Positions 23,256-36,394 are shown, counted from the stretch's first letter. The stretch: 64,000 nt of DNA from Litomosoides sigmodontis (GCA_963070105.1 OY718804.1:3016817-3080816), one strand, 5' to 3'. The notes: generated by a model not told the origin, from the letters alone. A program made the numbers and translations.

Positions 23256-26200
23256 CTAGATCCTTCCTCATAACATGTGCTTTTAAATCATTGTTGCCTT
23301 GTAAACACAGTAATATAGTGTGGACTGATGTATTCCTGCAAATAGACTGTAAGTATTTAGTGTTTCTGAACGAAGATGAGTTAACAATTTTGAATACTCT
23401 ACAGAGAATGCAGATGGTGTGCCATAGTAGAATACATCTCAATTGAAGTAAATCTAAATTAATTGAAATGATTTTCTACTAATGATTGCTCACCTGTTGC
23501 TCTCAGCAATGGGATGAAGTTAACACTGATAAAGTGATGAAAAAAAATTTTTACACTTTTATAATCATAATTTTTAGGTTGATAAACTTTTATTGTGCAT
23601 TTTTTGGTACTTGTTTTTTTCCTCATCAAAAATTAATTCATATATTTTCATTCCGATTTAATGGGTAAATTCTCTTTTTTTGCACGTTTCAGTAGACTTT
23701 ATCACGGATAAAGTGCTATTTTAATTTTCCATTGATACACTTTAGTTCAAGCACCTGCTTAAAAATGCTGAAATATAAGGTGATGATTTCAGTTAGTTTT
23801 TGGAAAGTTTTAAATTTTTATTTTTGCAATGTTTAAAAAACTAAAAAAACAGTTGTTGAGTTTTGTTCCATACATTTTTTGCATGTCAGATTGATGCTAC
23901 TGTTATGTACCTTCAATTTCTATCTTTGTTGCAAATTTGGGAAACGAATTCATTCATGAGTTTTGTTACTTTTAATAATATTGGTTACTGCTATTTTGAA
24001 GCACAATGTTGAAATTGTTGTGGGTTTTAATCTTTTATACATTATTTTTCCATTTTCTTGTTACGTATATTTTCTTACGTTTTCAGTTTCTAAAAAAAGG
24101 AATGACTTCCATTCTTCCAGAAAAAAATCTAGTTCTTTATAGCGCAAGGTGAATTTAGTGGCAAATTAGCCTAACAACAAACCTGAGTAAAAACACAACA
24201 TGGGATTTTGGATGGATCGGTCATTTCTTTCCATTTATTTTCTTTTTTAATTGTGGATATTTCAGGAACGATTCTATTTTCTACTTCTCATATATGTTGC
24301 TCAGAAGTGTCGTACCGTTCCTTTATGTTTGTAAAGTGTTAGAAGATAAAAATAGAACGTGTAAAACCATTCCTGGGAAGAGCTGCAACACTTTAAAACA
24401 TTCATATAATACAAAGTAACACAAATTTAAAATAATTCATTGCATTAGAAATGCAAAATGCCTAATGCATATTCTGGGCAAAGATTTTAAAAACGAATAA
24501 TTAAACGTTTTTAGCACAATCATTGATAATCGTATGGCTCATTAGATCTTTTACGGTTTTAGTTCGAGAAATATCATTGCACTAGGTCTGATATAATAAG
24601 ATAACAAGCGAAAAGCAAAGCACCTCAAGTCCATCCATCATTTTCATTCTCTTCTAAACTTTCACAACTATTATGATGACTACGAAATTTTATTCTTCAC
24701 ATGAGAAATTGAGTAGATAGGGTGGTAGTACATTTTTGATCATATTAGCTTCAATCTTCTCCTGACAGTAAATAAGACGGTCGTGCAATTTTCATCAATA
24801 TGATAAAGTTCATTGGACACGTAACATTTAAATGTTTCTAATTTATTTTTGAGATTTATCTCAGAAGATATCATGCATCTACCCCGCAATCAATAATATT
24901 AACTAAATTCAACCGAAAATTTTCTTTAAGAAACATTACGAGCTGTAATCAATTCAGAATTTCATTTCTCCGTCTGTAGTAATAATTTTAATCTCCTCCT
25001 GAACTATAACTGTTACGTATCTCTTTGGTTATTACTAATGCAAACAAAAAAATAAACAAATGGTATTTATTTCAAAAAAATTAATCAAAAAAACGAAACT
25101 TACAAGAAACGATCGAAATAGTTTTTTTTTTCTTCATCAATGTATGTATATATATACATATACATATGCAAATAAATGAAAAAGAAATTTTCGGAAAGCA
25201 ATAACTATTTCCGAGATAGGCATGTTAAAATTAAATTACAAGGCTAATTGAAACCTTGAAAGGAAAAGCTAAAAAGCATCTGAATCGTCAATTTTTTTCT
25301 TCATATAAATTATTGCAAAATACTGTACAACAGATAACAAATGATTTCACTAATTGCTAATAAATCAAAATGAAAAAGAAAAAGAAATCAATAAATCTAT
25401 TGTTTAACATTATCTGCGTTCTAGGAGCAAAATTAATTCAAAGTTCAAAAGATCTGATTTAAGTAACCACTATATTATTCTTTCCAAAAATTTTATGTCA
25501 CTCTGGAGACTGCTCTACAAACTGATGAACCTAATTCTAACTGCTTAAATTAGATAGCATTTGAGATAATCTATGATTTACAATAATCAGATTGCATTTA
25601 GGGAATTTTTGTTTTTTGGGAAAAAAAGATAACTAAAATCATAATTTCATTTGCTCCTCTCACTGGCAGATAATGCTAACATAAGTTACAGTAACAATAA
25701 AAACAACAATAACAACCATAACAATAATCGTTGAAATTATCGATTAGTTGTGAAATTTTAATCACAAAAGAAAAAATTCACAAAATACCGTACGTATCAC
25801 GAAAATTTTCCATCAGTTCTTCTAAATGACAATGATTGAAAATGAGAATGAAAGAAAAAAGAGTAATTTTTCAAATTTGAATTGAAAGTTTTTTTTTTCA
25901 AAAAAAAAATAATAAAAGAGAAAACATTGAGAATCTTCGAGTAGCAGAAAAATAGAGGAAAAAAGAAAGGTAAGAATTTGAACATACATTGTCTTATAAA
26001 AAATAGAAATAAAGGCAAGATATGCTACAAATTACAGGAAACAAAAAAAAAATAACAGTGCAAACATTTTAAATAACAAACACAAACGCAATTATTTCAA
26101 CTGAATTATGCTATCTTTCCCTTTTTTTTGCTTTTGTTGCAATAATCATTGATCAGATAATTTGATGATTGATTTTAAAATTAAATTTCCCTTACACATG

Positions 26201-26672
26201 AATATATAGTAAATTTTCGGAGAAATGATCAATTATCTGACTGATTTCAAGAAATCGATCTTTCCCGGAAAGGGGAAAAATTTCATCGGAAACATTTTGA
26301 GGAGAATTCAGGAAATAAAACGAAAATATGATCTTTAAATTAAAAATCCAATTGAAATAAAAATTGAAACAGAAAGGCTGAAAATATTATAAAGATGACA
26401 AGCAAACGGTATCACGTTAAATTACCACAAAATTAATAAAACATAAAATTAATGCAGTTCACAATAATGAGGAAAATCAATTTACACAGTGTCGTACTTG
26501 TAGGATACCATTTCTCAAAAGAATTAAAGTAATTCAAATTAATTGTTAATAATTTAATGGTATAATTGAATTCTACGTTTACTTTCTATGCTTGGTTATC
26601 CATTATGAAGTGCTGCTTTTTTTGATTTTTACAATCGTTTCATACGTCGTTAAATTAACAGTTTGTTGTTAT

Positions 26673-26683
26673 TGAGGTAGTAG
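26673..26683 (-). promoter_or_regulatory. Candidate let-7-family microRNA target site
   Basis: On the minus strand, which is the sense strand of the BED/hAT gene, the 11-mer CTACTACCTCA is an exact complement of let-7 nucleotides 1-11. It lies about 865 nt downstream of that gene's stop codon at 27548, hence plausibly in its 3'UTR. The UTR extent is unknown and the base match is the only evidence. Confidence 0.4.
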
Positions 26684-27179
26684 AAAGAGGGGATCCGAGT
26701 AAGTACGATCTCTATGTTACAACTAACAATTTCGGAAAACAAAAAAAAAAAAAAAAAAAGATTTAAATGGATAAAACTGCAAAAGTTTGCAAAATCATAA
26801 GTGATGATAATTTGCAAGCAAAGCAATACAAGCATTCTATTCGTCGTACATCGACAGATGTTTTCAGTACTTACAAGTTCAACTGGTTACCATGTGCATA
26901 TGAAAGCTAGAGAGAGAAATTTCAAGAAAGCAAGAACGAACCATCAACATTTATCGTAATGAAAAGCCTAACACGGATAATAATCATATTTATCCGTGAA
27001 TTCACGGATTTTTAGACTTTTTTTTTCACTCCAACTATGTCTCAGTGTGCAACAATCTTCAGAGTTAGAGCAAAATAAATTTACACAAAATATAGGAATA
27101 AAAAAAACACAAAATAAATTAGAGGAAAAAAAATTATTTTGGTAATAAGCGTATCACAAAAGAACTTGTAGAAGTAGGA

Positions 27180-27210
27180 GGGAGAGAGAGAGAGTGAGAG
27201 AGAGAGAGAA
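27180..27210. repeat. (GA)n array
   Basis: Imperfect GA dinucleotide run with one GTGA interruption, about 350 bp downstream of the stop of the BED/hAT gene. Confidence 0.9.
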
Positions 27211-27547
27211 GATAATGCATGCATTAAGGGAAAAAAAACAAATTACTATTTGTGAAAAAACTAAACTAACCAAATTACATTTCTAAAAATAAAAAACATT
27301 ACAATTTGCTACAATAAAAGTGTCACAGTCATCGCAAATGATTAATTATAATTCCTCAGCAAAGTGCTAGGAAAAGAACGGTGGCATCAGTGAGCAGATA
27401 ATTGTAAGAATTGTAGGAACACAAATATTTAATTTCAAATGTGAAATATCTTGAATCGATGTAAATAAATATGACATGTGTGACAGCTCCTCCATCAACG
27501 GATGTATTCGGAAGGATGAGGTGGTGGTTGATGAGATTGATGAATCA

Positions 27548-30500
27548 TTAGAATCGTGGTATTAGTGCTCGATTGAAGCGAAGCATTGCGTCACGCTCCA
27601 TTCGTGCTGGCTCATCGATTGTCTTGATCAGTGTGATCGGATCAAAGGTAACACAACTTGTGCTACCACCGCTCACATCAGCGCCACTTCCCTTTGATGC
27701 ATCTGGCGAGGAAGTTGCAAAGATTCGTTCCAGTGAAACGGTTGACGAAGGAATTGTTAGTAATTCGGTAGCTATTTCTGCTAGCAATCCATATTTTACG
27801 GTATTGAATTGCCAGTACTGTAATGGTGCTAAATTTCGACCATTTAATGTTATTGGAAGTGTGCCGCCACCTGTTGCAACTGCAAGTGGTGATGGTGATG
27901 TTTGATTGGTTCCAGCCTAAAATCTCCAACTGAGCTAGAACATACTGATGATTCCAACGAAAAAAAAAGAAATGAAAATTCAAAACCATAAATTGGGTAC
28001 TTGCATTTGGAAAAATTCGTTAAATACTCACAATATTTGGTTCACTTATGGTAATTTTTTCAAATTTAAAAGTTAAGTTTTAACACGTTTAACGAGCTTT
28101 GCACTCCACCAATCACTGCTACATCATTTCTCTCATGTTCAATTAAAATTGATAAATTTGCCAGGAAATGTGAAAAAGTTGCATATCGAATACTTGGCAA
28201 CTACTTAATGAAGAGATCGATTGTGATGGTACGAGCCAACCTCCTCCCACTCACAGCTGCCAGCACATTACTTCTCATTCTCCACCCTCTCTCTGCTCTA
28301 TGTCTCTCTTGTTCCATGATGCCTCGCATTTTGATCCTCAATTTTCTCTCCTCATCTACCATCCTACAGTTCATTCTCTCGCATCCTAACACTCAATCAG
28401 TCTAGACCTTTAATTAAGCCACTCCCACTGACGCCTACACATACATATGAACTGTACTTGACCGGTGATGGTCCACTCATCCACTCGTACGTTGGCATTA
28501 ACTTCATTCATTCACGTACGCTTCTCCTCTGCTTCGTGATTTATTCATTAGTTCACGATCACTTCATCTCTCACTTCATCCATAATTACTATTTGCCTAT
28601 ACTCACTGTGACTATCGGTCATCTTGTACTGCTTTTACCGCTGACCGTAAGGGTGATACTTGAAATCTCACTCACTCAACACTCATCGTTTCTTTCCTTA
28701 CCCACATCTCTTGGTATTAGAATTGATTTAAACTCCCAATAAACCTTTAAGAAATAAAATTTGCTTTGGATCTACAACAACACAAAAAAAATTTGCTTTG
28801 GATCTACAACAATATAAAGAAAATTCTTCACAATAAAATCTGCATATTTTAGAAGAAATGAAATGGAAAAAAAAACTCACAGCAAGTTCATCGAAATATG
28901 ACTGTACAATTGCTTCAGCATAACGATTTTTAGCCGCAGCTTGTTGCCTCTCCTGGAATTGCAGTAAATTTAATATTAACTTTGAATAATAGCAACTATT
29001 ATCTTCTATAAAAAAAATGTAACGATTAAATCAATCATTTCTACCGATTTCATTTCAAATTTTAGGACTGAAATACACTCTTAAAATATATTGATCAAAG
29101 TTGAACAATTTTTTCCACCTGAATAATTCAAATATGTACATGCAACTTTTAATATTACTTTTACACGATAAACCTTAAATAATACCTTCATCATTTTTCG
29201 TCGCTCATTTGCAGCGTGAATAAGATCGGGATAGAGTGACGTACTCGTCGTGATATTCTGACACGAAAATGACGCATCACTGTTTCCACTGCTACCACCG
29301 CCGACACTTCTATTGCCGTTTCCTGAACCTATGCTACAACTACCTGTACCAGTTGTCGAAAGTGATGAGGCAGCAGCTGCACGATCTGTTACTGTTGCAA
29401 GCAATGCATCAACGCCACCATTTAGCCGTGCAGTCCGACGAGCCACTACTTCTTCCGCTGACCTCATCCGTTCATTCAACTACAAATGAATGCATAAAGC
29501 TTTTAAGCTTCAAAATTTAGCACTCTAAACTCTGCGTTCTACGTTCAAATTCATTTGCAAATCCTGGCATTTTGAAATTTTAACTTTGTAATCTATCTTA
29601 ATTCTTGGTGAGCATTCCACTCTTTCTAACAACTCTATGAAGACGTTTTAAGTGATTTTTTTTAAGAGAAAAAAAATATTGAAAGACAGCTCTTTTTCAT
29701 AATTCTAAATTCGCCTGTCGAGCACCGCGGTTATCTCCCTCCTGCTTTTTTTTCCATCTTTTCATTCCGAATGTTTTTCAGCAGTATGAATTACCTCTTG
29801 CTCAATTGCATTCCTGGCATATGCCAATTGTTCGTCATCCAGCAACAGAGCTAGATGTGGATTTAATGCTGTTGCTTGAATGAATGTCCCATCGAAATCA
29901 GGGGCAGTAATGTCTAATATTGATGCCGTACGTTGCTGTAAATCCGTTTTCAGTTGAATTGCTAAATTTCCAAGAGCAGCAAAATCCTGAAATTCTGATG
30001 ATTTTAATTTAATTGAGAATTTAAGTTTCAATCCACATATAAATTTTACAAGCTAGCAATAAGCATGTGCTAAAATCTGCAAAGACACTTAATCAAGTGT
30101 GACTAAAAAGAAAAATAAACTGAAAAAGTAATCACGAAAGAAATATAAAATTGGAATTAACATTCCCATCATCCACTTCTGTCAAAGTGCCATTATTATC
30201 ATTGCTTATGAAATGTTATTATCATTGCTTATAAAATGAGCATTTAATATTTTAAATATTTCATATAATATTATTCAATTCCTGTTCCTTCTAAAATATA
30301 TCTTTGTAACATCATCATTTGTTTGTAAGTATTAAGAGAGTATACTCACTGTCATAATCACTAAGGCAATGTTTCGTTTTTTTGTAATTACAATTTAGCA
30401 TGCACATAGCCTTCGATTCTTTCTACCTTTCACCTAATACATCACTTTTTTGAGTGTTAAAAAACCACACACTTTCTCGAGAGAAACTTGCAATTGCATC

Positions 30501-33500
30501 AGTGATGGAACAACACCATCGATTGTTGCATAAATACCATCCTGTACAACGTTCATATGGGTGTTAAAGAGTCGTAACAATCTTGACACATTTTCAAGAA
30601 TTTGCCTTAATATACACCTTATTAGGATAAAGTAAAAATGTTCAAAATTTTATTTAAAAATTTATAACAAAAATTTTATAGAAAATATTGATTGAGAACA
30701 TATTAATCCAATCTGTTGTCTTTGCTAGACTACCTAATTAATCGATTTCTTGCCCATCCTTCCTCTTATTTACTAACGTTTCACTGATTTAAAATATGAC
30801 TGGAAGATAAAAATTGAAAAGATCATGCAAAAATAATTACCATTGAGATTCACTGATTGTTTCAACAGGATAATCGAAAGATATTTGAGTACAAACACAT
30901 AGGAATGCATCTTTCAGTTCGAGAATAGCATCAATAAGAACAAGAAATGAGTCAGCGATAGGTATTGATACTGGACGTCCTGAAATAGATAATGATATTG
31001 GATGTTCTGAATGTGCTTATTTTGTTTATGTTAAATTTCATGAGAAAAATATGTAAAAAGTTTAAATTAAAATCTACCGACAGCTTGCTGCAGCAATTGC
31101 ATTGCATTCGGTCTTGTGACGAAATTCAAAATCATGCTATAGAAGCTTTTCTTCAGTTCTTCAATTTCCTCATTTGCATCTATTACGTTCACCAAAGATT
31201 GCGTCAACTTTTGATTATATGGTTCCAACTGTAAATTTAAATTAATTGTTATTTTTTTTATTAATAAAAAATTATAAACTTAGACAAAATCTTCAGTTGT
31301 ATTGAAAGCAAAAAAAAAAAAAATTAAACTACCATCCGAGGGAAGACATCTTCTGCTGGAATATTAATTCCAATTAACTCGCGTACACCATTACAGAGAT
31401 AGCGCGATACTTTGTCGATTGTGATATCAAAATCTGAGAGAACCTGTAGACTTTATAGTATTTTATTAGCTGCTGGTCACTTCATAACAAATGTCATAAA
31501 ATAACTCATCAAAATTCAGTATCTGAGAGTTACGAGTGCTGAAACGGAGAAAGTCGACGAAGCAATTATTTTGTATAACCTGTTCAACTGTACATTTGAC
31601 CGCATCTACAACATTTCTTTGATCAGAAAGTGGTTGTACACCGAGCAGTGCAACTTCCACTCGTTGCGCCAATGGACTGTGAAAGGCAACGGATACACAA
31701 AGTCGAACCAGTAACCGCATTTCCTCCGTTGGAGCAGTAGATGATTTTGGCGATTCTGTATCAGACTGATTCTCATCTGACACTTCAAAGCCACTGTCCG
31801 AATTAACAGATGTCGAGTCTTTTGATTCTTCCTCAAAGAAATCCATTTCACTTTCTCGCTTATTTTTGAAATCAACTTAGAATTGAAACGAAGAAGAAAT
31901 AAAAGTTTTCGGTTTCATCTTTTACAAATTCTCTTACTTTTAAAATTCCCAAAAAAAAAAATGATTCTCTTCCCAATGAATACCTTATCATCAACACTTG
32001 CAGAGAGTGCAGCAGAGGATGTTGACGTGTTCAATTTTAATACATCGATCATAACAGCAACTTTCTTTGCAGTGGCTAGTTGATTTTTCAAATTGATAAC
32101 CGCTCGTGAATGCTCTGTATTGATTATCTGAAGTCAATTTGCAATCTGAACAAGTACATACTGAAAGAGGTGAAAGCAATATCTCCTCCGATCAATCAAT
32201 ATCTTTTCTATCACTGAAGGCCTTGGAAAAAAAAACAAAAGGATATTTGGAAGAAAATATTTGCATGCATTATTGCTAGTTAAAAGTAACGATGTTTAGT
32301 GGTAAATAATTTTAAAGTAAATTTTCCAATGAAGTTATCAAATGCAAAAAATGAGATCGCTAACTTCCTCCATATAATTAATGTCATGCGGCATTGTGAA
32401 ACGTGGCTGAACATATTCCATGAATTCACGAAAAAATGAATTTTCGATAATGTTCAATGGAAGTTGGCTGGCAGAAAGCATTAGTGCTAATTTAGTTTCC
32501 ATTTCTTTTTGCTTCCGATCTTCACGATTCCATTTTCGACTGATTGCTACTGCATTACCGGTTGCACTACTGCTTGCAACCATTAGTAAATTGGCAGTCA
32601 ACACATCTGCCAATGAATTACCTGAGAATGAATTAGCTGAACTTTTTTCGACATTCCTATGTTTTTGTGATTAGGTAAGCCTTAAAAAAATTTCGATTTT
32701 ATTTTGCAATATAAAAGCGGTTCACACAACACCACTTGCATATATTTTGTAAAATGAACTTTTGCTTCACTCAGTTTTTTAAATTTCACAATGACTTGTT
32801 TTTCGACCCAAAGTTACCAAATGTAGAGATGAAGACAAGTTAGAAATTAGTAAATTTTACAATGACATTAAAAAACGCAAGAAATTTTGAACATCACGAA
32901 CAAAAAGACTAACTGCTTTTGACTGATGATGAATTACCGGATGCATTTCGTACGCTGTTAATACCACAAGTGCTATTTCCGTTATCTTTTTCCGGATTGT
33001 TGAAAATTGCAGCAATTGGATTTTGCAGCAAATGACCATTTCCACTGGCTAAAGCTGCCACGCTTGCTCTTGCATTTAGAACATCCAATATATTGCTTGA
33101 AAAAGATGTTCATTTACAAATTACAATTTAGCAGTAATTTATAATAAAATCATTGCTGAAGTGGAAATACCTTATTTGATAAATGGAAATATCATTTGAA
33201 AAGATAATATAATAGAATATATCATTTGAAAATACGATGTTTAATTTTGTGAAGAACAGTTTAAAAGAGCTCTTGCTGAAAAGAAATACATACCTGACAC
33301 TATGAGTTGATTGCTTTCCGGCATTAGCAACAACATTTGACACAGGTGCGTGATGTCTGATTGAACTGAATGAATTTCCTGATGAACAACCGTCACGAGT
33401 ACAACTTCGCAAAACGTTACCGCTACCACTGTTGCAATTATTTCCAGCTGTTTTCATACGACTGCTACAAGTATTCACCTGTGCAACACTATTGGAACCG

Positions 33501-35084
33501 GATGATGCGGGAGCGGGTGAAACTGACATCTGAGAGGAATTGCTGCTAATATTATTTAGACGATCACGTGAATAAATAGCCTGCAACTACCAAACTACTA
33601 ATAATTTTGAATTTTTATAATTTGCAAAAAATTATTGAAATGCTAGAAATGCATCATCTATTACAATCGGTTGACATCGACTATCTCAAACTGCAACTCA
33701 TAGTTTTATGGTTGAACAAAGATGAAAACATTGAACTGGATAGAAATCTTAAAGTATTGCAAAATTTGAGATAAATGAGACTAGCCTTTAACTTTTGATA
33801 CTCCACATACTGTGGTGGATGTTTCTTCAGATGACAAGCAAGCGTACTGGTATGCGGTCCTTTTAATACATAAGTACAATTACCCACAATACATCTATAA
33901 AAATTAATTCCATTTAACCCATCTTTATCTTTAATCATTCTGATTAAAAAAAAAAAAAAAAACCTCCATCAAAATTTCACCTGCTCAAATTTTCAGCTTT
34001 GTTATACACGAAGAATTTCCAAACCGGAGTCTGCTTATTAGTTCCACCACTTCGGATAGCAGCAGCCGGATTACGATGCCACGACCAATCATCCTCACTG
34101 AACAATGCTGCTGCTGGTGATGATGCTGCTGCTATAGCACCTGGTATTGGTGGTCCTGGTGGTACTGCAACACAAGTCCTCGGTATATTTTAATTAACTA
34201 ATTATAAAATTAATAAAAACATGCATTAGGTGTACTTTAATTAGACCATTAAAAATATTTAAAAATATTCCTTTTTTTTTCTTAATATATTGATGCGATA
34301 AATTATTTCACAGTGAAATGAAATTAATTAATAAAATTTGAGAAAATTTTCACAAGAAAAAAATGACCATTTGGAGTAGCTGATTTACCACGACCTTTTT
34401 GATTCGTTGGTTGCATTTGCTGTAACAATGTTTAGTTAATAAAACACATCAACATTTAACAAAAAAAAAAAAAAAAAACTTCAATGCGAAGATATAATAC
34501 ACGTAAATAGTAAGTGTTTAATATTTTAATGGGTGTGAAATATGCAAATTTTAGTGTGGTAAATAAGTGAAATGAAATATCTTACTTTCATATATGCATT
34601 AGTAGCCTGAAAAATCATTGCCGTGGAAAATGCATCAACAAGACTTTGGCCAGTCCTTGGATACAACAGGCTGTTGCCATTGCTACCACTATTACCATTT
34701 GCGCACAAATCATCTCGTTCGCGCTCCTCCTTGATGCATGATGTGGAGCTGGACGAACGAGCGGAAGATGGACCAGCAGGCGATTGACCACCATTTGCCG
34801 CATCGTCCAACGGACTACCACTGTTCTGGTATGCAAAAGTTGGCTTTTCCACGATCACCTACAAAACAAAACAATCACTCTTCTCCAGGTCCAATGCTAC
34901 CGCTATAGCGTAAGGCGCTCATTCAAAAAAATTGCAATTTCAATCCTTATCTAACTACTATGTATTACTAATGCGCAAGTTTACTTTTAAACTATTTGAA
35001 AAGTTGAAAAATATATGCCTGAGTGGGTAGAGATGACCGAAATTTTTTAGGCTCAGGTGCTTCTCCTTGCACAACGATGCTCAT
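27548..35084 (-). CDS. BED zinc-finger / hAT-dimerisation protein (domesticated hAT transposase)
   Basis: Eighteen exons, in transcript order: 35084-35019, 34858-34586, 34419-34389, 34164-33981, 33939-33786, 33580-33294, 33095-32938, 32621-32365, 32127-31984, 31858-31481, 31443-31333, 31228-31078, 30979-30841, 30605-30473, 29986-29795, 29479-29186, 28952-28881, 27916-27548. They total 3393 nt, about 1130 residues. N-terminal low-complexity segment; BED finger at about 171-236 with C201-x4-C206 and H221-x3-H225; Ser/Asn-rich linker; hAT core with FFREFMEYVQPRFTMP, AKKVAVMIDV (first catalytic-type Asp, about 498), SESQWQILENVSRLLRLF and ATALNPHLALL; then the C-terminal dimerisation domain PLQYWQFNTVKYGLLAEIA...LTIPSSTVSLERIFATS at about 1039-1077. 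Many introns, no terminal inverted repeats and a Ser/Gly-rich insertion (exon 29479-29186) argue for a host gene acting as DNA-binding regulator. Target and ortholog are unknown. Two introns need GC donors. Confidence 0.87.
28757..28812. repeat. 32-bp tandem duplication in the last intron of the BED/hAT gene
   Basis: Two exact copies of a 24-nt segment (atttgctttggatctacaac core) start at 28757 and 28789, about 70 bp from exon 28952-28881. They lie within the intron 27917-28880. Confidence 0.85.
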
Positions 35085-35100
35085 CTCGCACTTCTAAACA
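35085..35100 (-). promoter_or_regulatory. Splice acceptor 9 nt upstream of the BED/hAT start codon
   Basis: On the minus strand a gctgtttag acceptor is followed by nine bases and then the ATG at 35084. It could accept a spliced leader or a distant 5'UTR exon within the upstream desert. The sequence alone cannot separate the two. Confidence 0.35.
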
Positions 35101-35487
35101 GCTTCTTGAATTTTTTTTCCTTCTTAATGAATTATTTGTGTTATTCCTGTAAAGGATTTTAATGAGCTAAGTATATCGTTTAAAAAGTGAACGACTGAAA
35201 TAACGCTTTTGAAAGAATCGAAAGTTTATGCTTAAAACGATTGATCATTGATTTCTGCTTAAAATGTAAATATCACATAAATAATGCTGCAAAATATTAT
35301 TTAAAAAAAAAAAACATTAACAAATCATATAAATATTAGAGATCCAAGAAAAAAAAAAGAGAACGCGTAAAAGCACTCACGTAGAATACACGTGAAACCT
35401 ATCGCTACTTACTTCCTTCATTCCATATTATACTCTAACTGATTCTGTACACCGAATCTCTCAAACGTATAATACAAAAACTATCCC

Positions 35488-35525
35488 TTTCTCTCTCTCT
35501 CTCTCTCTCCCTCTCTTTCTCTCCT
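35488..35525. repeat. (CT)n array
   Basis: Imperfect CT run, pyrimidines on the plus strand, about 400 bp upstream of the BED/hAT start codon. Confidence 0.9.
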
Positions 35526-36342
35526 TTTTTTTCGTGCAAAAAAGTTTACATATCAATAGTCTGGGCTTATTGGAAACGTAAGTGAGGCAATAGCAACCAA
35601 AACCAACGAACAATCTGTGATCTCCGAAGAGGAAAGTGAGTTCAGAAGAGAAAAAGAGCGCAGTTGCAATTGTGAGCAAGTGCGCCAGACAATCTACAGT
35701 AAAAGGAGAAGACAATTTGGTTCTCAGCAATGTCCGCCCACCTGAATTTCACCTAATTTCATTTAATTAGCGCTCTAAACCGCATCTGTTTCCAAGACTA
35801 AATGCTACACCTCATCCTTTTCTCATCATTTCCTAATAATTTGAATTTATTAACTATTAATGCATCAATAAAAGTTTGGAAAAATTGATGCGCAAAATTC
35901 TTTTTTGCGCATTAATTTTACAAATCTTTTTTTTTGTCTTCAATTTCTACGAGTAATTTAAATGAAATTTTTGGAATATTTTTGTGTTTTAGCTGTGAGA
36001 ATGAGCTGTTAGTAATATAATGAATAAATAAATAGGTAATATCGAGGCGCTACATGAAATTTAATTCTTTCCATATGAAATCTTCGAATATTCATGTTAC
36101 GCCTCAATAATTGACAATCATAAATCGTAAAAAAATAAAAGCCTAAACTGAAATTAATAGAATTCATAATTTCCTGTTTCTTTATTTTCAAATAATTTAT
36201 AAATTTCGACATAACTTATTTCAAAGCAAAAGAGCAGAGAAGGAGGAATGAAGAAGGCACAGATGGCTCAAGCTTTCAGGCTTAAACGGTTTAAATGGGT
36301 TAGAATGGATACTTAAAAATTTTGCTTTCGCTTTCCATCTAC

Positions 36343-36394
36343 TTCTCTCTCTCTCCCTCTCCCTCTCCCTCTCCCTTTCCCTCTCCCTCTCCCT
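36343..36394. repeat. (CT)n / (CTCTCC)n array
   Basis: CT dinucleotides grading into CCCTCT hexamers, pyrimidines on the plus strand. Confidence 0.9.

Larger units (their letters stand above)
23256..27547. other. Convergent 3' interval between tat-1 and the BED/hAT gene
   Basis: About 4.3 kb of AT-rich sequence rich in homopolymers. It must carry the tat-1 3'UTR on the plus strand and the BED/hAT 3'UTR on the minus strand. No exon was recognised. Notable contents: a palindromic TA/CATA patch at about 25140-25168, an A18-type run near 26740, a let-7 seed complement at 26673-26683 and a (GA)n array at about 27180-27210. Confidence 0.6.

Noticed and set aside
28200..28742. CT-rich frames inside the last intron of the BED/hAT gene (65 and 94 residues, plus strand)
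   Set aside because: Composition-driven Leu/Ser/His-rich peptides; no conserved motif and they lie in an intron of a well-supported gene.
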